Source: Pseudomonas sp. MIACH (GTDB taxonomy: Bacteria > Pseudomonadota > Gammaproteobacteria > Pseudomonadales > Pseudomonadaceae). Taken from it: DNA of 40,463 nt. How positions within the stretch are numbered: the first letter of the stretch is position 1; the number at the start of each line of letters is the position of its first letter. Shown here piece after piece: positions 32,951-40,463 of the stretch. The DNA lies in NCBI RefSeq assembly GCF_001269925.1, contig NZ_LHVO01000055.1:1-40463 (forward strand). Reading direction: 5' to 3'. The notes below the pieces were generated by a model that worked only from the letters and a program-made list of their open reading frames with translations, did no database searches and was not told the origin of the DNA. Both the position numbers and the translations under genes were made by a program.

Positions 32951-34159
32951 CTAAGGCTTGCGCAGCCTCATCAGTTCCGACAAACCAATCTTCAGCAAGC
33001 GCGCGGTCTTGCCGCGGGCCAGCTCTTCCAGCCCTTCATGCTCGGTCAAACGAGCCATTTGCGCAGCCAGGTTCACCACCAGCGCATCCCGGGCGTACAC
33101 CCCGCCCTCCAGGGAATAGGTCGCCGCAATCAATTGGCGCAACTCCAATGGCAACCGCCAGCGGGCGCGCAGGGCTGAGCCATAGGCGGCGCCAAAGGTG
33201 TAGAGGGACTCGCCAATCGCTTCGTCATCCAGCGCCCCGCCGCCTTGGCGCCACTCTTCCAGGCAGCGCAACAACGCCAGGTCGCCTAACCGGTGCAGGA
33301 TGCCGGCGCAGTAACAACGCTCGTCGTCCAGCCCCAACATACGCGCGAGGCCCCGAGCATAGTCGGCGGTGTCTTGGGACAATTGCCAATGGCGCTCGGC
33401 GTAGGCCACCAGGCCCGGGTCACCCAATACCACGTTGTGCTTGAGGGCCAGGCCGAGGATCAGGTTCATGCTTTGCCCGGCGACGAGCTTGTGCAACGCC
33501 TCGGGCAGGGTTTGCACCGGCGAGCCGTGATGGCCGGCGCTGTTGGCAGCGGCGATCAGCACGGCGGTGATTTGCGGGTCCATGCGCACCAGGTCTTCCA
33601 GGTGCTTGAGGTCCAGGCCGTCGGGGCCGAGGCTAGCTTGCACGGCGGCTTTCACATCGACCCGCAACGGCGCGCCATCGGACGCTTCGCGACGGCGTTC
33701 GAGGAACACGGGCAACGTCATGCCCGGCGCCAGCGGCGGAATCTCGCAGTACACGTTTTCGCCTTCGTTAAGCAGCAGGTCCTGCAGGCGCTGGGTCAGG
33801 CTTTCCATGTTCAGGGGTTTGGTGAGGTACGCCGTGGGCGCCAGGGGCAGGGCTTCGCGCACACTGGCGCTGTCATTGCGGCTGCTCAGCAGAATGAACG
33901 GCAGCGCGGGCGCGCGACGCGTCTGACGCACGTTGCGCAACAAGCTGAGGCCATCGATGCCCGGCAGCTCCCAATCCGCCAGGATCAAGTCGTAGGCCTT
34001 TTCCCGCAGCAGCGTGGCGGCCTGCTGCCCATCGGCACACACATCCAGCCGCGCGTCGCAGCGCACATTCAACAACACTTGCTTGAGCAGATCCCGTGAC
34101 CAAGGGTCCGCCTCGGCAATCAACACTCGGGGTACAGCCGGCAAATCAACAGCAGTCAT
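32951..34159 (-). CDS. REC-HDOD response regulator
   Basis: 402-residue protein: receiver domain (about 10-130; phospho-acceptor Asp62 in LADWELPG, LSSR, Lys114 in YLTKP) joined to an HDOD domain (about 190-370; LVRMDPQITAVLIAAANSAG, YCAGILHRLGDLALL). HDOD proteins are HD-fold relatives without a clear enzymatic motif and act in signalling. Start at ATG 34159 with GGAG upstream; the in-frame reading to 34228 is not needed. Located between gabT and a diguanylate cyclase, so it may link to c-di-GMP or GABA signals; unproven. Confidence 0.9.
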   Translation of the reverse strand: MTAVDLPAVPRVLIAEADPWSRDLLKQVLLNVRCDARLDVCADGQQAATLLREKAYDLILADWELPGIDGLSLLRNVRQTRRAPALPFILLSSRNDSASVREALPLAPTAYLTKPLNMESLTQRLQDLLLNEGENVYCEIPPLAPGMTLPVFLERRREASDGAPLRVDVKAAVQASLGPDGLDLKHLEDLVRMDPQITAVLIAAANSAGHHGSPVQTLPEALHKLVAGQSMNLILGLALKHNVVLGDPGLVAYAERHWQLSQDTADYARGLARMLGLDDERCYCAGILHRLGDLALLRCLEEWRQGGGALDDEAIGESLYTFGAAYGSALRARWRLPLELRQLIAATYSLEGGVYARDALVVNLAAQMARLTEHEGLEELARGKTARLLKIGLSELMRLRKP

Positions 34160-34228
34160 CCAGCACGCTCCATCGGCAATGCTTGCAACCTTAGACAATG
34201 ACGCCGACTGCGTAAAATGCTGGGGCAC

Positions 34229-34256
34229 AAAAAAACCGCCGAAGCGGTTTTTTGTT
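34229..34256 (-). terminator. Terminator downstream of gabT
   Basis: AAAAAACCGC CGAA GCGGTTTTTT: a symmetric stem with A/T runs on both sides, able to work both ways. It lies beyond the REP pair after gabT and just upstream of the REC-HDOD start. Confidence 0.8.
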
Positions 34257-34259
34257 GTT

Positions 34260-34358
34260 TGTAGGCGCGAGCTTGCTCGCGAAGACCGTCAACGATAACG
34301 CGGGCAACCAGAATAACGCGGTGCCTGGGCGTTTCTCGCGAGCAAGCTCGCTCCTACA
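34260..34358. repeat. REP pair of a third family
   Basis: TGTAGGCGCGAGCTTGCTCG ... CGAGCAAGCTCGCTCCTACA: inverted halves about 60 bp apart. The core GAGCTTGCTC differs from the GGGGGCTTGC REPINs elsewhere in the window. Lies between gabT and its terminator. Confidence 0.8.
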
Positions 34359-34367
34359 GGGGCTGTG

Positions 34368-35645
34368 TTACAGCTCGGAGAAGCACTCTTCGATGATTGC
34401 CAGGCCTTTGTCCAACAGCTCGTCCGGTGCGGTCAGCGGGACCAGTACGCGCAACACGTTGCCGTAGGTGCCGCAGGACAGCAGGATCAGGCCCTTGTCA
34501 CGCGCCTTGGCCACCACGGCCGCCACAGCAGCAGCGTTTGGCTTGTGGCTGTCGCCGTCTTCGAACAACTCGACCGCGATCATCGCGCCCAGGGCACGCA
34601 CATCGCCGATCACCGGGTACTTGGCTTGAATCGCCTTGAGGCCAGTCACCAGGCGCTCGCCGACAGCCTTGCAGCGGTCCAGCAGGTGCTCTTCTTCGAA
34701 CACTTCCATCACCGCCAGCGCAGCGGCGCAAGCGATCGGGCTACCGGCGTAGGTGCCGCCCAGGCCACCTGGGGCAATGGCGTCCATGTATTCGGCCTTG
34801 CCGCACACACCGGCCAGCGGGAAACCGCCAGCGATGGATTTGGCGAAGGTGGTCAGGTCGGCGGCAACGCCCATCTGCTCCATGGCGAAGAAGGTACCGG
34901 TACGGCCGGCGCCGGTTTGCACTTCGTCGGCGATCAGCAGGATGCCGTGCTTGTCGCACAGTTCGCGCAGGCGCTTCATGAACGGCTTCGGCGCGACGTA
35001 GAAACCGCCTTCGCCTTGTACCGGCTCGATGATGATGGCGGCAATATCACGCGGCTCGGCATCGTTCTTGAAGATGCGCTCGATGCTGGCGATGGAGTCG
35101 TCGTCGCTGACACCGTGCAGTTCGTTCGGGTACAGCGCGCGGAACACGCCGCCGGGCATCAGGCCCATGCCGGCCGAGTAAGGCACGACTTTACCGGTCA
35201 GACCCAGGGTCATCATGGTGCGGCCGTGGTAGGCGCCGGTGAAGGCGATCACGCCAGCACGGCCAGTCGCGGCACGGGCGATTTTCACGGCGTTTTCAAC
35301 GGCTTCGGAACCGGTGGTGACCAGCAGGGTTTTCTTGGCGAAATCGCCTGGGACCTTGGCGTTCACTTTTTCGCACACTTCTACGTACGGCTCGTAGGCC
35401 AGTACCTGGAAGCAGGTGTGGGTCAGCTTGTTCAACTGCTCGGTCACGGCGGCGATGATTTTCGGGTGCACGTGGCCGGTGTTCAGCACGGCGATACCGC
35501 CGGCGAAGTCGATGAACTCGCGACCTTCAACGTCGGTCACGGTGGCGTTCTTCGCGGATTCGGCGAAGATCGGGTGAATCTGGCCAACACCGCGCGGTAC
35601 AGCGGCTTCGCGGCGTTTCATCAGGGAAGCGTTGGTCTTGCTCAT
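34368..35645 (-). CDS. gabT: 4-aminobutyrate aminotransferase GabT
   Basis: 425-residue PLP-dependent class III aminotransferase that converts GABA and alpha-ketoglutarate to succinic semialdehyde and glutamate. Seen: TTGSEAVENAVKIAR, AYHGRTMMTL, LIADEVQTGAGRTG with Asp240, and TTFAKSIAGG with Lys269 as PLP lysine. ATG 35645 has GAGGA upstream; an upstream extension to 35663 is not needed. Downstream of gabD by 181 bp with a hairpin between, so probably partly coupled. Confidence 0.95.
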   Translation of the reverse strand: MSKTNASLMKRREAAVPRGVGQIHPIFAESAKNATVTDVEGREFIDFAGGIAVLNTGHVHPKIIAAVTEQLNKLTHTCFQVLAYEPYVEVCEKVNAKVPGDFAKKTLLVTTGSEAVENAVKIARAATGRAGVIAFTGAYHGRTMMTLGLTGKVVPYSAGMGLMPGGVFRALYPNELHGVSDDDSIASIERIFKNDAEPRDIAAIIIEPVQGEGGFYVAPKPFMKRLRELCDKHGILLIADEVQTGAGRTGTFFAMEQMGVAADLTTFAKSIAGGFPLAGVCGKAEYMDAIAPGGLGGTYAGSPIACAAALAVMEVFEEEHLLDRCKAVGERLVTGLKAIQAKYPVIGDVRALGAMIAVELFEDGDSHKPNAAAVAAVVAKARDKGLILLSCGTYGNVLRVLVPLTAPDELLDKGLAIIEECFSEL

Positions 35646-35771
35646 AAAGTCCTCATTCGCCACTCATCGGGTGGCGTTGTTCAAGGAATACGTGACGGGG
35701 AGGCAACTACGGCAGCATGCGATGATCGACTGCCACAGCTTTCCCGGCCACTACGAATAACGGTGTGAAAC

Positions 35772-35805
35772 ACGCAAAGGGTCAGCGCTCTCGTGCCCTT
35801 TGCGT
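35772..35805 (-). terminator. Hairpin between gabD and gabT
   Basis: ACGCAAAGGG (35772-35781) and CCCTTTGCGT (35796-35805) form a perfect 10-bp stem 22 bp after the gabD stop; on the minus strand it is followed by GTTTCAC, a weak T run. It may attenuate transcription into gabT. Confidence 0.55.
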
Positions 35806-35826
35806 TTACTGCAATCCCTTCCCGGC

Positions 35827-37269
35827 TTAGATGCCCAGGCAGAGGTATTTGATTTCCAGGTAATCCTCGATCCCGTACTTGGAGCCTTCACGGCCCAGGC
35901 CCGAGGCCTTGATGCCGCCGAACGGCGCCACTTCGTTGGAGATCAACCCGGTGTTGACCCCGACCATGCCGTATTCCAGGGCTTCGGCCACACGGAACAC
36001 ACGGCCCAGGTCGCGGGCGTAGAAGTAGGAAGCCAGGCCGAACTCGGTGTCGTTGGACATCGCGATCACTTCGGCTTCGTCTTTGAAGCGGAACAGCGGC
36101 GCCAGCGGGCCGAAGGTTTCTTCCTTGGCAACGGCGGCGTTTTTCGGCACGTCGACCAGGATGGTCGGTTCAAAGAAGTTACCTTCCATGACCTTGCCAC
36201 CGGCCAACAGCTTGGCGCCTTTGCTCAGGGCGTCGGCGATGTGTTCCTGGACCTTGGCCACGGCTTTTTCGTCGATCAGCGGGCCGGTAGTGGTGCCTTC
36301 TTCCAGACCGTTGCCGATCTTCAATTTGGCCACCGCCACTTTCAGCTTTTCGGCGAACGCGTCGTACACCGAATCCTGGATGTACAGGCGGTTGGCGCAG
36401 ACGCAGGTCTGGCCGTTGTTGCGGTACTTGGAGATGATCGCGCCTTCGACGGCCTTATCCAGGTCCGCGTCGTCGAACACGATAAACGGCGCGTTGCCGC
36501 CCAGCTCCAGGGAAACTTTCTTGATGTCCTTGGCGCATTCGGCCATCAACTGGCGACCGATTTCGGTCGAGCCGGTGAAGGACAATTTACGCACGATCGG
36601 GTTGCTGGTCAGCTCGCCGCCGATGTCGCCGGCGCTGCCGGTGACCACGCTCAGCACGCCTTTCGGGATACCGGCACGGTGCGCCAGCTCAACCAGGGCC
36701 AGGGCCGAGAACGGGGTTTGCGAAGCAGGCTTGATCACCATAGTGCAACCGGCGGCCAAGGCCGGGCCGGCTTTACGGGTGATCATCGCGGCCGGGAAGT
36801 TCCACGGAGTGATGGCGGCGGTCACACCGATAGGCTGCTTGATCACGATCAGGCGCTTGTCAGGCTGGTGGCCGGGAATCACGTCACCGTAGATGCGCTT
36901 GGCTTCTTCAGCGAACCACTCGATAAAGGACGCGGCGTAGACGATTTCGCCCTTGGCTTCGGCCAATGGCTTGCCTTGTTCGAGGGTCATCAGGCGACCG
37001 AGGTCGTCCTGGTTTTCGATCAGCAGCTCAAACCAACGGCGCAGCTTGTTGGCGCGCTCCTTGGCGGTCAGCGCACGCCAGGCCGGCAGCGCCTTGTCGG
37101 CAGCTTCGATAGCGCGACGGGTTTCCGCGGCGCCCATCTTCGGCACGGTGCCGATAATCTCGCCCGTGGCAGGGTTGTTGACCTTGATGGTCTGACCGTT
37201 GTCCGCATCCACCCAAGCGCCATCGATAAAGGCTTGCTGGCGGAACAACTGGGAATCTTTGAGCTGCAT
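35827..37269 (-). CDS. gabD: Succinate-semialdehyde dehydrogenase GabD
   Basis: 480-residue aldehyde dehydrogenase; oxidises succinic semialdehyde to succinate with NADP+. Seen: TPWNFPAAM, FTGSTEIGRQ, catalytic Glu255 (LELGG) and Cys289 (NNGQTC), and C-terminal NTGLISNEVAPFGGIKASG. Start at ATG 37269 (MQLKDSQLF); a frame to 37299 adds residues not typical of the family. First gene of gabD-gabT. Confidence 0.95.
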   Translation of the reverse strand: MQLKDSQLFRQQAFIDGAWVDADNGQTIKVNNPATGEIIGTVPKMGAAETRRAIEAADKALPAWRALTAKERANKLRRWFELLIENQDDLGRLMTLEQGKPLAEAKGEIVYAASFIEWFAEEAKRIYGDVIPGHQPDKRLIVIKQPIGVTAAITPWNFPAAMITRKAGPALAAGCTMVIKPASQTPFSALALVELAHRAGIPKGVLSVVTGSAGDIGGELTSNPIVRKLSFTGSTEIGRQLMAECAKDIKKVSLELGGNAPFIVFDDADLDKAVEGAIISKYRNNGQTCVCANRLYIQDSVYDAFAEKLKVAVAKLKIGNGLEEGTTTGPLIDEKAVAKVQEHIADALSKGAKLLAGGKVMEGNFFEPTILVDVPKNAAVAKEETFGPLAPLFRFKDEAEVIAMSNDTEFGLASYFYARDLGRVFRVAEALEYGMVGVNTGLISNEVAPFGGIKASGLGREGSKYGIEDYLEIKYLCLGI

Positions 37270-37597
37270 GTCGGCTTTCCTTAACAGCACCGCGCGCACG
37301 CGGAGCGAATTAGAGTTGTTGAAAGGCGCCTTGTGGGCTGCCGTCAGGGAAATCAGCCCCCGCGCGCGCGATCAATAAATAGCGCACGAGAGACAGAGCG
37401 TTTGAAATCTCAAACGAATCCTAGGATCAATGGGGGTACAGGGCAATAGTCTGTTCGAAAAAAAGAACGAAAACGGCGCATTTGCTGGATTTTTCTGATC
37501 AGCGTGATTTGAGCGCGTTCCGCCGCGTTGACCAACGGCGCCCGGCGCAGGGCCTCTGCGCAGCAAATGCCTACGTTTGAACGGCCAAAGACCAGCA
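37270..37597. other. Upstream region of gabD
   Basis: No gene seen. It holds a CGCGCGCGCG run (37361-37370) and the palindrome CGTTTGA AATC TCAAACG (37399-37416, perfect 7-bp arms), about 130 bp upstream of gabD, a candidate site for a regulator of the gab genes. No clear sigma54 promoter was found by eye. Confidence 0.4.
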
Positions 37598-37626
37598 TGG
37601 ACGCCCAAGGTCGACATGGGTATGAT
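37598..37626 (+). promoter_or_regulatory. Promoter of tRNA-Arg
   Basis: TGGACG (37598-37603), 17-bp spacer, TATGAT (37621-37626), then a GC-rich discriminator GTCGCCCGC before the tRNA at 37640. This layout is typical of stable-RNA promoters under stringent control. Confidence 0.6.
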
Positions 37627-37639
37627 GTCGCCCGCACAA

Positions 37640-37716
37640 GCATCCGTAGCTCAGCTGGATAGAGTACTGCCCTCCGAAGGCAGGGGTCGTGGGTTCGAAT
37701 CCCGCCGGGTGCACCA
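37640..37716 (+). tRNA. tRNA-Arg(CCG)
   Basis: 77 bases including encoded CCA. Acceptor arms GCATCCG/CGGGTGC, D-stem GCTC/GAGT, anticodon stem CTGCC/GGCAG around loop CTCCGAA (anticodon CCG, reads CGG), T-stem GTGGG/CCCGC with TTCGAAT. The 3' end is a common insertion site of mobile islands in Pseudomonas, and decayed island-like DNA follows. Confidence 0.97.
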
Positions 37717-37760
37717 TATAGCAGTCTCGGGCTTTCTCAGACAGTCTACGAAATACCCCA

Positions 37761-37786
37761 AGAAGCCCGCCCTGTGCGGGCTTTCT
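37761..37786 (+). terminator. Terminator of tRNA-Arg
   Basis: AGAAGCCCGC (37761-37770) pairs with GCGGGCTTTCT (37776-37786) over a CCTGT loop and is followed by TGT. It ends the tRNA transcript. Confidence 0.75.
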
Positions 37787-37836
37787 TGTATCTGGCTATC
37801 CGTCCCTGTCTACCCCTATAACTTCCCGCCGTGTAT

Positions 37837-39414
37837 TCGCCTTGCCGGAAGCCGATCAGGACGCAATGCCCGCAACGACCTGCAGAGTTATCTCGGCGGG
37901 TTCGACAGGACCCAGCGCGCACGCTTGGTGAGGCGCTTGGGCTGGCACGACAATGCGTTTTCTATTGCCCGAACAACAGATCGGTTCGCACTCCGAACAC
38001 CTTTATTTTTATGAAGCCGGTGCGCAGTTGCCACCGATCTGCGAAGCGGGTTCTCTGGAGAAATGGCAGCAGCAAATCGGCGCGCTGTGCGTTGGTAATC
38101 ACCGCTTGGCGTTTGTCGTCTCTGTGGCCTTTGCAGGGCCGTTGCTGAACCTGCTGGAGATGAGTCAGGCGGCTTCCACCTCTACGGCGACAGCTGCGGC
38201 GGCAAGACCACCCACTTGCAGGTCGCTGCCTCGGTCTATGGCGGGCCGCGCTTGGTGCGTTCGTGGCGCTCGACAGATAACGCCCTGGAATCCATCGCCG
38301 CCGCCCACTCAAACGGTCTCCTGGTGCTGAATGAAATCGGCATGTGCGATCCACGCATTGTTGGCGAGACGGTGTACATGCTCGGCAACGGCACCGGTAA
38401 GGCCCGGGCGAATGATCGAGGACAAGCGGGCCGACAGGTGCAGGAGTGGTGCTTGCTGTTTCTCTCGACGGGCGAGAAGACTTTGGCGCAGCACATGGCG
38501 GATGCCAACAAGGAGCTGAAAGCCGATATGGAGGTGCGCATGCTCGCCGTCCCTGCGGATGCCAGCAAAGGACTCGGTATGTTCGATGTGCTGAACGGTT
38601 TTGAGGACGCTGCCGCTCTCTCCGATGCGCTCAAAGCCCGAGTAGCCAAATACTAGCCCCCCCTCACCGCCTTCCTGCACGCACTGTGTGCGCCTGTCGA
38701 AATGCTCAGATGGACGGTGATCATTCGCCGCACGGTGGAGCAGTTCATCACCCAAAACCTGCCCGTTTCGGCCAGTGGTCAGGCGCAGCGTGCCGCCCTT
38801 CGCTTTGACCTCGCAGCAGCAGCCGGAGAGTTGGCCACCTCCTTCGGCGTCACCGGTTGGCCTGATGGTACGGCCACGACTGCCGCGCGGGTTTGCCTGC
38901 ATGCATGGCTGGCTGAGCGTGGCGGCGCCGGTAACTTCTAGGGTGATGCGATCTTGGCTCGACTGCGCCAGGTGATCGAACGATTCGGAGAAAGCCGCTT
39001 CACCCGCGGGGAATCAGCCGCCGCCAAGATCGATGAATACGGCCCACGCACGATTGATCGGTTGGGCTTTCGCAAGACGATGGAACACGGGATGGGCGAC
39101 GCCCTGCACACCACCAACACCTACTACGTGCTGCCGGAAGCATGGCGCCCGAGATCTTCCGAGGCATGAACCTGAGTGCGGTCAACAAAGAGCTTTTGCG
39201 AAAGGGTGTTCTAGAGCCTGGAAAGGACGGCAAAGCCTCAACCGCAGTGCGACTACCGGGACAGGGCTTGCAGCGCTGCTATGTGGTTGTCCAGTGCCAG
39301 AACAAGGTGATCACGGCGCCCAGGCGGCGTAATAACGGCCGCTCCATGAGGAATGCAGGCTCACCTTGGCCTGGCCCGCCAACGAAAAAAAACCAGTCAA
39401 CCTTTCGCCTTTAG
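37837..39414 (+). pseudogene. DUF927 helicase/primase-type protein, decayed
   Basis: Remains of a DUF927-family protein (primase-helicase-like ATPases of mobile islands and phages). Pieces in order: NDLQSYLGGFDRTQRARLVR (frame 2, to about 37950), YFYEAGAQLPPICEAGSLEK region (frame 3, to about 38165), then P-loop GDSCGGKTT and Walker B-like LLVLNEIG (frame 2), VYMLGNGTGKARA, and a C-terminal part GMNLSAVNKELLRKGVLEPG in frame 1 after about 39145. Two in-frame amber codons lie at 38654-38656 and 38939-38941. At least three frameshifts and two stops make it non-functional. The Walker B aspartate also appears changed to asparagine. No start was found. Confidence 0.8.
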
Positions 39415-39453
39415 GAACGCAACATGAAACAGCTATAACAGCAACAAGCCGCC

Positions 39454-40281
39454 TTGATTCAAGAACTGGAAACACTGGAAGAAAGCCTGCCACAACTGGA
39501 GGCCGAATGGCGCAATGCACCCAGCGGATTCAGCGCGAATGGCAACGTAATTGGAAGCCCTGAAAGCCGCGAGGCTATGGAAAAATTATCAAGCGTCAAA
39601 GCCCGCATAGATGCAATTCCCGGTGAGCTGGCATCAATTGATCGCAAGCTTCAACACCTGGAGAGGTTAGAAAAAACTGGTCAGATCAAAGCTGCCGCTA
39701 TTCAAGCGATGACCGATGCAACCGCTGAAGTAGAAGCGCTGGAACGAAAAAAATCGCACCTGAGCGAGCGGTTTCTGACAATTCAATCAGAAGCCGATCA
39801 AGACCTGGAAAAGGCGCAACAAGCCGAGCGCGATGCTGCAACGTCCTACGCCAAATGCCTCGCGAGCGGTGATGCCGAAGGGGAAAAATCAGCAAGCGGA
39901 GAAATGCAAAAGGCCGCTAAGCAACTGGCAACAACGGACGAGCAGGTAAGGAGGCAAGACCTGATCCTCAGTGCTCTGCAAGTCGAGCTTGATGCTCTTG
40001 AGGCTCAAATCACGAGTGCTCGCCAACGTGGAGATGAGTCCAAGACAGCCGCATTGAGCGCGGTTGGATTTGCATTAGATGAGGAGTGGAACGCGGTGAC
40101 CGAGCAACTGCTCGCTGTAGGCGCACGGATACTTGCCGTCAGCTACCAAAAAGGCGGAATGGGTGATGCGTTGTCTGGGCTTGAGGTGCCCCGTTTCGAT
40201 CCCTTCCATTCGAGCCTTGAACGCTCCGATTTGGCAGCGGTCGCCCGCAACTTCTCTCTAGACGACCTTCTCGCCGCGTAG
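39454..40281 (+). CDS. Coiled-coil hypothetical protein with a disrupted start
   Basis: Not recognised. About 275 residues, rich in Glu, Gln, Lys and Ala with heptad-like stretches (about 45-200), so mainly coiled coil; C-terminal part (VPRFDPFHSSLERSDLAA) more globular. The natural start is probably ATG 39424, which has AGGA eight bases upstream, but codon 5 is TAA (39436-39438); the frame stays open from TTG 39454 on. The intact product would be 285 residues. It follows the DUF927 remnant, as in mobile islands, and a terminator follows. It may be dead or translated weakly from TTG. Confidence 0.5.
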   Translation: MIQELETLEESLPQLEAEWRNAPSGFSANGNVIGSPESREAMEKLSSVKARIDAIPGELASIDRKLQHLERLEKTGQIKAAAIQAMTDATAEVEALERKKSHLSERFLTIQSEADQDLEKAQQAERDAATSYAKCLASGDAEGEKSASGEMQKAAKQLATTDEQVRRQDLILSALQVELDALEAQITSARQRGDESKTAALSAVGFALDEEWNAVTEQLLAVGARILAVSYQKGGMGDALSGLEVPRFDPFHSSLERSDLAAVARNFSLDDLLAA

Positions 40282-40290
40282 ATCCGAATC

Positions 40291-40312
40291 AGCCCGCACA
40301 TGCGGGCTGCTT
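40291..40312 (+). terminator. Terminator after the coiled-coil gene
   Basis: AGCCCGC ACAT GCGGGCT (40291-40308), followed by GCTTTCC. It lies ten bases after the stop codon. Confidence 0.7.
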
Positions 40313-40335
40313 TCCCAACAGACTATCCTTAATCT

Positions 40336-40463
40336 ATGAAACATATAGATAATAACAATGTTATGACTTTCAACTTAATAGAAAATTTCATCCGGATCGG
40401 CTGGCTCTATAGTCTCTGTTATCATTGTACTAACACTATTATTACTAACATACCCCATAGAAA
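40336..40463 (+). CDS. Possible start of an unknown membrane protein, cut by window edge
   Basis: An open frame from ATG 40336 runs to the window end (42 codons). It reads NLIENFIRIGWLYSLCYH and so on, with a hydrophobic stretch that faintly recalls N-termini of AI-2E/PerM-type transporters. The local DNA is AT-rich, unlike the rest of the window. No clear ribosome site. Very tentative; could be non-coding or decayed. Confidence 0.2.
   Translation, partial: MKHIDNNNVMTFNLIENFIRIGWLYSLCYHCTNTIITNIPHR

Noticed and set aside
35800..37284. 494-codon open frame opposite gabD, and similar long frames opposite gabT (34365-35768), cysA/cysW (24562-26070) and the receptor (8059-9765)
   Set aside because: They lie antisense to strongly recognised genes, have no family motifs, and are expected from high-GC codon use.
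37361..37370. CGCGCGCGCG run as a Z-DNA element
   Set aside because: Too short and common in GC-rich DNA to support a claim.
37717..40463. CRISPR array or intact integrase in the island-like region
   Set aside because: No regularly spaced direct repeats and no tyrosine or serine recombinase motifs were seen.

Overview
The window looks like a chromosomal segment of a Pseudomonas of the fluorescens/putida type. The basis is GC-rich codon use, several Pseudomonas-style REP/REPIN palindromes (core GGGAGGGGGCTTGCTCCC), and a gene order recognisable from Pseudomonas genomes (cysA-cysW-cysT-sbp-oscA, PAS-GGDEF-EAL, desA, gabT-gabD, tRNA-Arg). Species cannot be fixed from sequence reading alone.

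Left part (1-20078): organosulfur and sulfate-ester scavenging. A leftward group codes for an RBBP9-type hydrolase, a short sigma54-type AAA+ activator with no DNA-binding domain, and a MetQ/NlpA-type binding protein. Next is a leftward tonB-exbB-exbD operon, then a divergent LysR/CynX-type MFS pair. From 7303 to 20078 lies a compact sulfate-ester module: TonB-dependent receptor, LysR regulator, phosphonate-monoesterase-like sulfatase, alkylsulfatase dioxygenase AtsK, a second paralogous LysR, the AtsR/AtsB/AtsC ABC importer (AtsB is a fused double permease) and arylsulfatase AtsA. The likely logic is: the ester crosses the outer membrane through the TonB receptor and the inner membrane through AtsRBC, and is split by AtsA, AtsK or the second sulfatase to give sulfur for cysteine synthesis. 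Both ends of the module overlap the neighbouring convergent gene by about 30 bp.

Middle part (20050-28300): a membrane fatty-acid desaturase with a divergent AraC regulator; a Crp/Fnr regulator with a stand-alone, partly degenerate receiver; a divergent Mpo1-like protein; and the sulfate-starvation operon oscA-sbp-cysT-cysW-cysA (leftward), with an AT-rich palindrome before oscA and a hairpin between sbp and cysT.

Right part (28482-37269): membrane PAS-GGDEF-EAL protein, desaturase DesA, PAS-GGEEF diguanylate cyclase, REC-HDOD response regulator, and the GABA catabolic genes gabT and gabD.

Far right (37640-40463): tRNA-Arg(CCG) followed by what looks like decayed mobile-island DNA: a DUF927 helicase/primase-type pseudogene with frameshifts and two amber codons, a coiled-coil gene whose natural start is followed by a stop at codon 5, and an AT-rich tail. 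No integrase, CRISPR array, insertion sequence or rRNA was seen. The points most worth a second look are a possible shared LysR operator (ATGCA-N5-TGCAT), a recurring TTATTCC-type motif near sulfur promoters, the HTH-less sigma54 activator with an altered GAFTGA loop, and the tRNA-linked island remnant.
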